From: Fidelibacterota bacterium
GTDB lineage: Bacteria > Marinisomatota > Marinisomatia > Marinisomatales > S15-B10
Reading direction: 5' to 3'
Assembly: GCA_002715465.1 (NCBI GenBank)
Contig: PAYY01000017.1
Coordinates: 1-9,389, forward strand
DNA: 9,389 nt
Part shown: positions 6,763-9,389 of the stretch, one piece after another
Layout of the letters: every line of letters starts with the position of its first letter
Numbering within the stretch: position 1 is the stretch's first letter
Notes under the pieces: model-generated
What the model was told of the DNA's origin: nothing
Seen by the model: only the letters and a program-made list of their open reading frames with translations
The model's database searches: none
Program-made: the position numbers and the translations under genes

Positions 6763-7356
6763 TTAGTTTGATGTGAACTTGATGGTGCAGCCTATTGCTT
6801 TTGTTGATGTCATTCCAACCTTTTTTCCAGCAATCATTGCATCTATTGCATCCATTAAGTAGTTAGTTTCAACCCTATTAGCTTTTGAATTATCATCAAT
6901 TGCACCACGATATACGAGTTCACCTTTTTTATTGAATAAGAAGATATGTGGAGTCTTAGTTGCACCAAAAGCTGAGGCCAGTTTAGAACCTTTATCAAGA
7001 GTATAGAAAAAATCATATTTAGCCTTTTTAGCACGATTTTTCATGTCTTTTAAATTATCTCCGCTATTCCGTGTTCCCTCGTTTGAGTTAATAGCTACCA
7101 TACCAACACCTTTTTCTTGGTATTCATTAGATACTTTAATGTAACGGTCTTCCCAAGCATCTACAAAAGGACAAGTGTTACAAGAAAAAACCACCAACAA
7201 ACCGTTGTCACCCATTACATCATTAAGGCTGATATCTTTACCACTGATATCTTCCATTTTAACATTAGCAAGTGGAATTTTAGATCCAATCTCAAGCTCT
7301 GTTGCAAATGACGATACAAATAATAGAGGCAAAATTAATAGATTAATTTTTTTCAC
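6763..7356 (-). CDS. Exported thioredoxin-fold redoxin with CNTC active site
   Basis: This 197-residue protein has a signal peptide (about 1-19, MKKINLLILPLLFVSSFA) and then an AhpC/TSA-redoxin type thioredoxin fold, so it should act in the periplasm or outside the inner membrane. The redox site is C59-N-T-C62-P, the cis-proline is P136 in TKTPH, and a third cysteine lies near the end in AIGCTIKF (C190), a tail seen in this redoxin subgroup. It probably reduces, oxidises or relays electrons to envelope thiols, or reduces peroxide; which one is not clear. The start is GTG 7356, supported by AAGGAG (7364-7369) 7 nt upstream and by a 4-nt GTGA overlap with the TlpA-like gene, so the two are translationally coupled. 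It is the last protein gene of the operon. Confidence 0.85.
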   Translation of the reverse strand: MKKINLLILPLLFVSSFATELEIGSKIPLANVKMEDISGKDISLNDVMGDNGLLVVFSCNTCPFVDAWEDRYIKVSNEYQEKGVGMVAINSNEGTRNSGDNLKDMKNRAKKAKYDFFYTLDKGSKLASAFGATKTPHIFLFNKKGELVYRGAIDDNSKANRVETNYLMDAIDAMIAGKKVGMTSTKAIGCTIKFTSN

Positions 7357-7859
7357 AATTTAACTCCTTCATTTAAGGCTTTGTTAATAGCTGCCAAAAA
7401 TCTTGACTTTGGCTTTTTTGCTTCCCATAAATCTACAACACTTCCAGTATTTTTGTCATATACGATTGTAAAGGGTAATGCTCCAGACCAATTTTTATGA
7501 ATACCATTGATGAAATCGTTATCTTTTTCATTTTTGATAAAAGAAATACCTTGAACACCTTGTCTTTTAAGATACTCTTTTGCTTTATCTTTATGTTCAA
7601 GAAAATCTGCTGAGACAAAAAATACTTTAGTTTCATCTGAAAATTGTTTTGATAATTCTACAATCATCGGGAATTCTTCAATACAGGGTACGCACCAAGT
7701 AGCCCAATAATTTACTAATACAGCTTTTTCACCTTTATACTCTTCTACAGCTGAAAGAATATCTTTGGCTGTTGCTTCTCTAAAATCCAAAGTTCCATTC
7801 GAACAAGAAATTGAAAAGAGGATAGCAATGGAGAAAATTATTACTTTCTGTAATTTCAT
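7353..7859 (-). CDS. TlpA-like thioredoxin-family lipoprotein
   Basis: This 168-residue protein begins with a lipoprotein signal: hydrophobic residues 6-16, then SISC with C19 as the likely lipidated cysteine, so it is probably membrane-anchored facing the periplasm. The thioredoxin-fold core follows, with WATWCVPC (52-59; C56 and C59), the TlpA/ResA-type active site, and cis-proline P129 in ALPFT. TlpA-like proteins generally keep cysteines of envelope or cytochrome-related partners reduced. The ATG at 7859 lies 10 nt after the DUF309 stop with no obvious ribosome site, so it may rely on coupling. Its TGA stop overlaps the GTG of the redoxin gene. The immediate partner is most likely that redoxin. 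Confidence 0.85.
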   Translation of the reverse strand: MKLQKVIIFSIAILFSISCSNGTLDFREATAKDILSAVEEYKGEKAVLVNYWATWCVPCIEEFPMIVELSKQFSDETKVFFVSADFLEHKDKAKEYLKRQGVQGISFIKNEKDNDFINGIHKNWSGALPFTIVYDKNTGSVVDLWEAKKPKSRFLAAINKALNEGVKL

Positions 7860-7869
7860 TATGCAATAT

Positions 7870-8268
7870 TCATTTAAGTATATATCCTGTCATACATTCA
7901 GGGCAATCTAATCTTCCTTCTATCTCTTCACTTAAGTTACTTAAATCCAGACCAAGAAAGGTACCATTCCAAAGTGATATTTTTGACCACCCTTTTTTTA
8001 GGTTTCCTCGGGCACCACGTTTTTTATTAAGGAATACACAATGAAGACTAGCAGCTACTTGAATAAGTCCTCTTAGTAAAATTTCCCAGTCATCTTCGGA
8101 TTCATCACCAAGTTTTTGCCAGATTTCTTCCCATGATTCATGTGCATCCCAATACATACCACGATTGAATAAGTTGATCCCATTAGTAAAAAGAACTATA
8201 TCTTTAGCTGAAAGTTCCGGTTCTAATAGAAAAAGATTTTCTTTAATTAATCGTTTTCTAGGAGCCAC
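7870..8268 (-). CDS. DUF309 domain protein
   Basis: This 132-residue, probably cytoplasmic helical protein carries the DUF309 signature FNRGMYWDAHESWEEIW (34-50), with the conserved H43, E44, W46 and E47, followed by GLIQVAASLHCVF (67-79), the second conserved helix, and a GARGNLKKGWSKI segment (85-97). DUF309 proteins have no established function; the conserved A-H-E-x-W-E suggests a metal or small-ligand site. Unusually, it ends with C122-P-E-C125, a CxxC pair that I do not recall as a family feature. The start is GTG 8268, which shares its G with the TAG stop of the upstream gene (TAGTG), indicating coupling. No other in-frame start exists before the conserved motif. It sits between an MBL hydrolase module and two thioredoxins. 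Confidence 0.85.
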   Translation of the reverse strand: MAPRKRLIKENLFLLEPELSAKDIVLFTNGINLFNRGMYWDAHESWEEIWQKLGDESEDDWEILLRGLIQVAASLHCVFLNKKRGARGNLKKGWSKISLWNGTFLGLDLSNLSEEIEGRLDCPECMTGYILK

Positions 8269-8618
8269 TAATTTCGAAGGGTATCAACTTCAGCTTTGGA
8301 TTTTTCGGTTTCTTCTAAAAGACCTTGTGCCATTAATTTCCATTCACTTCTGTCAGGGGTTCTACCTAATTCCATGCGATAAAGTTTTCCTGTAGCTGTA
8401 TCCATCATGTAATGCCAGTGTGTTCTATCTATGCTGAATGACTGGAGTTGGAAACGACCAGCAATACTGCTTTTTGACATTTCTTCCCGTAGGAATTCCT
8501 CAAGTTGAGAAAGATATACTTTAATGGAATCATCTTGAGGGTTTGATGTGGCTGTTACTATTGTGAAGGAAACAGCTAAAAGAAGTCCTGCAAAGAGTCC
8601 CCATCCATACTGTTTCAT
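8268..8618 (-). CDS. Unknown exported or signal-anchored protein
   Basis: I do not recognise this 116-residue protein. I place the start at ATG 8618 because AAGGAG (8626-8631) lies 7 nt upstream; an ATG 42 bp further upstream would overlap the MBL gene and bury the hydrophobic segment. Residues 5-23 form a signal peptide or single membrane anchor, followed by SNPQDD and an acidic helical stretch (about 31-49). The centre reads RTHWHYMMDTATGKLYRME (65-83), a W-x-Y-x-x-D-T-x-T-G-K-x-[YW] pattern common in small periplasmic proteins with one beta-hairpin. The C-terminus is charged and helical. Its neighbours, MBL hydrolase (25 nt upstream) and DUF309 (1-nt overlap), place it in the redox operon. 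No function is assigned. Confidence 0.75.
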   Translation of the reverse strand: MKQYGWGLFAGLLLAVSFTIVTATSNPQDDSIKVYLSQLEEFLREEMSKSSIAGRFQLQSFSIDRTHWHYMMDTATGKLYRMELGRTPDRSEWKLMAQGLLEETEKSKAEVDTLRN

Positions 8619-8643
8619 CTTATTTCTCCTTATTTTGTATTGA

Positions 8644-9276
8644 TTAACGAGATTTTTCATATTCTTTCATTCTAAGTACAAAATCTTGTTCATCCTTTGC
8701 TCTGAGTAGTGGGCTTATTTTAATATTTTCTTCAAGCGTAATATTCTGAACCTGTCCATAGTCATGGCCAGGATAGATTCTTGTATTTTTTGGGAGGGTA
8801 AGAATTTTTTTTGTAATGGATTGGAAAAGTTGTCGTGTATTACTCATGGCTGAAATTGTTCTACCTGTTCGACCTACAAATACTGTGTCGCCACTGAAAA
8901 GCACATCTTCAGAATAAAAGCAGCAACTATCAGGTGTATGCCCTGGCGTATGTAAGGTTGTAAAACTAAGGGAACCAATTTTTAATTTTTCTTCATCTGA
9001 TAAAACCCTTTTTTCTATCGATTTACGAGACACTTTTGAAACACATACTTCCATATTAGGAAATGATTTAGTGTATTCGCTAAGGTACATAATGTGATCG
9101 GAATGTAAGTGAGTAATTAGCAATTTCTGAGGGGATAAATCTTCTTTAATTATTGTAGGTTGAATATTGCTTAATGGCACAGCCGCATCTATGATCCCTG
9201 CCTCATTAGAGTATCCATCTGATAAAAGATAGGTAAGGTTATTATCGTATCCACCTTTAAATGTCCAAATTTTCAA
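8644..9276 (-). CDS. MBL-fold metallo-hydrolase (glyoxalase II / persulfide dioxygenase-like)
   Basis: This 210-residue cytoplasmic protein has a complete metallo-beta-lactamase metal site: H56-x-H58-x-D60-H61, H113 in TPGHT, D130 in GDTVF, and H171 in PGHDYG. The order and the FVGRTGRT (133-140) and LPKNTRIYPGHDYG (161-174) blocks resemble the glyoxalase II and ETHE1/Blh-type sulfur dioxygenase branches. The usual GRTD is GRTG here, and the C-terminal glutathione-binding domain of true glyoxalase II is absent, so the thiol-ester or persulfide substrate is open. The start is TTG 9276: AAAGGA (9284-9289) lies 7 nt upstream and an in-frame TAG directly precedes it. It is the first gene of a five-gene minus-strand operon with the exported unknown protein, DUF309 and two thioredoxins, which hints at thiol or sulfur metabolism. 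Confidence 0.85.
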   Translation of the reverse strand: MKIWTFKGGYDNNLTYLLSDGYSNEAGIIDAAVPLSNIQPTIIKEDLSPQKLLITHLHSDHIMYLSEYTKSFPNMEVCVSKVSRKSIEKRVLSDEEKLKIGSLSFTTLHTPGHTPDSCCFYSEDVLFSGDTVFVGRTGRTISAMSNTRQLFQSITKKILTLPKNTRIYPGHDYGQVQNITLEENIKISPLLRAKDEQDFVLRMKEYEKSR

Positions 9277-9329
9277 CTAGTAGTCCTTTACTGATTGTTA
9301 TCAAATAATGTACGATCATGGCTAGTGCG

Positions 9330-9358
9330 AATAAATTAATTTATTACAAATTAATAAA
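9330..9358. repeat. Overlapping AT palindromes upstream of the redox operon
   Basis: AATAAATTAATTTATT (9330-9345) is a perfect 16-bp palindrome, and TTTATTA-N5-TAATAAA (9340-9358) is a second dyad overlapping it. They lie 54-82 bp before the TTG start of the MBL gene, where an operator or promoter of the five-gene operon would be expected. I could not identify a convincing -35/-10 pair. The AT-only sequence weakens the case. Confidence 0.3.
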
Positions 9359-9389
9359 GTCTAAAAAATGCTTCAATTATTTCAATGAA

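Noticed and set aside
8619..8660. Upstream ATG 8660 for the unknown exported protein.
   Set aside because: It overlaps the MBL gene, and the strong AAGGAG site points to ATG 8618.
9351..9389. Minus-strand frame FIEIIEAFFRLY followed by TAA, possibly the C-terminal end of a gene beyond the right edge.
   Set aside because: Only 12 codons are visible, too few to separate a real gene end from chance in AT-rich DNA.

Overview
The window is an AT-rich stretch of a Gram-negative-type bacterial chromosome. Several products carry signal peptides, one is a lipoprotein, and RmuC, ThuA-family, DUF2911 and redoxin/TlpA-type proteins are present. Clear Shine-Dalgarno sites (AAGGAG or AAAGGA about 7 nt upstream) precede several starts, GTG and TTG starts are used, and the tRNA has no encoded CCA. 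The mix recalls uncultured marine FCB-group bacteria (for example Marinimicrobia-like lineages), but that is only a guess from content.

Left part (1-4094): the start of a secreted DUF2911 protein runs off the left edge on the minus strand. Then come a plus-strand membrane acyltransferase (acyltransferase-3 family), a convergent minus-strand rmuC (DNA recombination protein), and a plus-strand secreted ThuA-domain protein. These look like single transcription units.

Middle (4095-6643): a decayed serine hydrolase (beta-lactamase family) keeps a signal peptide, the N-terminal helix and the C-terminal WGG segment but has lost its catalytic core. Next to it are a small Zn-ribbon gene (DUF2082-like), a DhnA/LsrF-type class I aldolase and a xylose-isomerase-like TIM-barrel isomerase/epimerase. 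The isomerase and aldolase form a minus-strand pair behind a recognisable promoter at 6546-6574 and probably act on consecutive steps of an unidentified sugar pathway. The ThuA protein nearby is also a sugar-metabolism family.

Right part (6643-9276): a tight minus-strand operon encodes a glyoxalase II/persulfide-dioxygenase-like metallo-beta-lactamase hydrolase, a signal-anchored unknown protein, a DUF309 protein, a TlpA-like thioredoxin lipoprotein and an exported redoxin, followed by tRNA-Pro(UGG). Overlapping stop/start codons (TAGTG, GTGA) suggest translational coupling. The content suggests envelope thiol-redox or reactive-sulfur/aldehyde handling, with DUF309 and the unknown protein as uncharacterised partners.

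I saw no CRISPR array, phage module, transposase or obvious defence system. The points most worth checking are the internally deleted serine hydrolase, the redox operon, the sugar gene pair, and several short palindromes in intergenic DNA.
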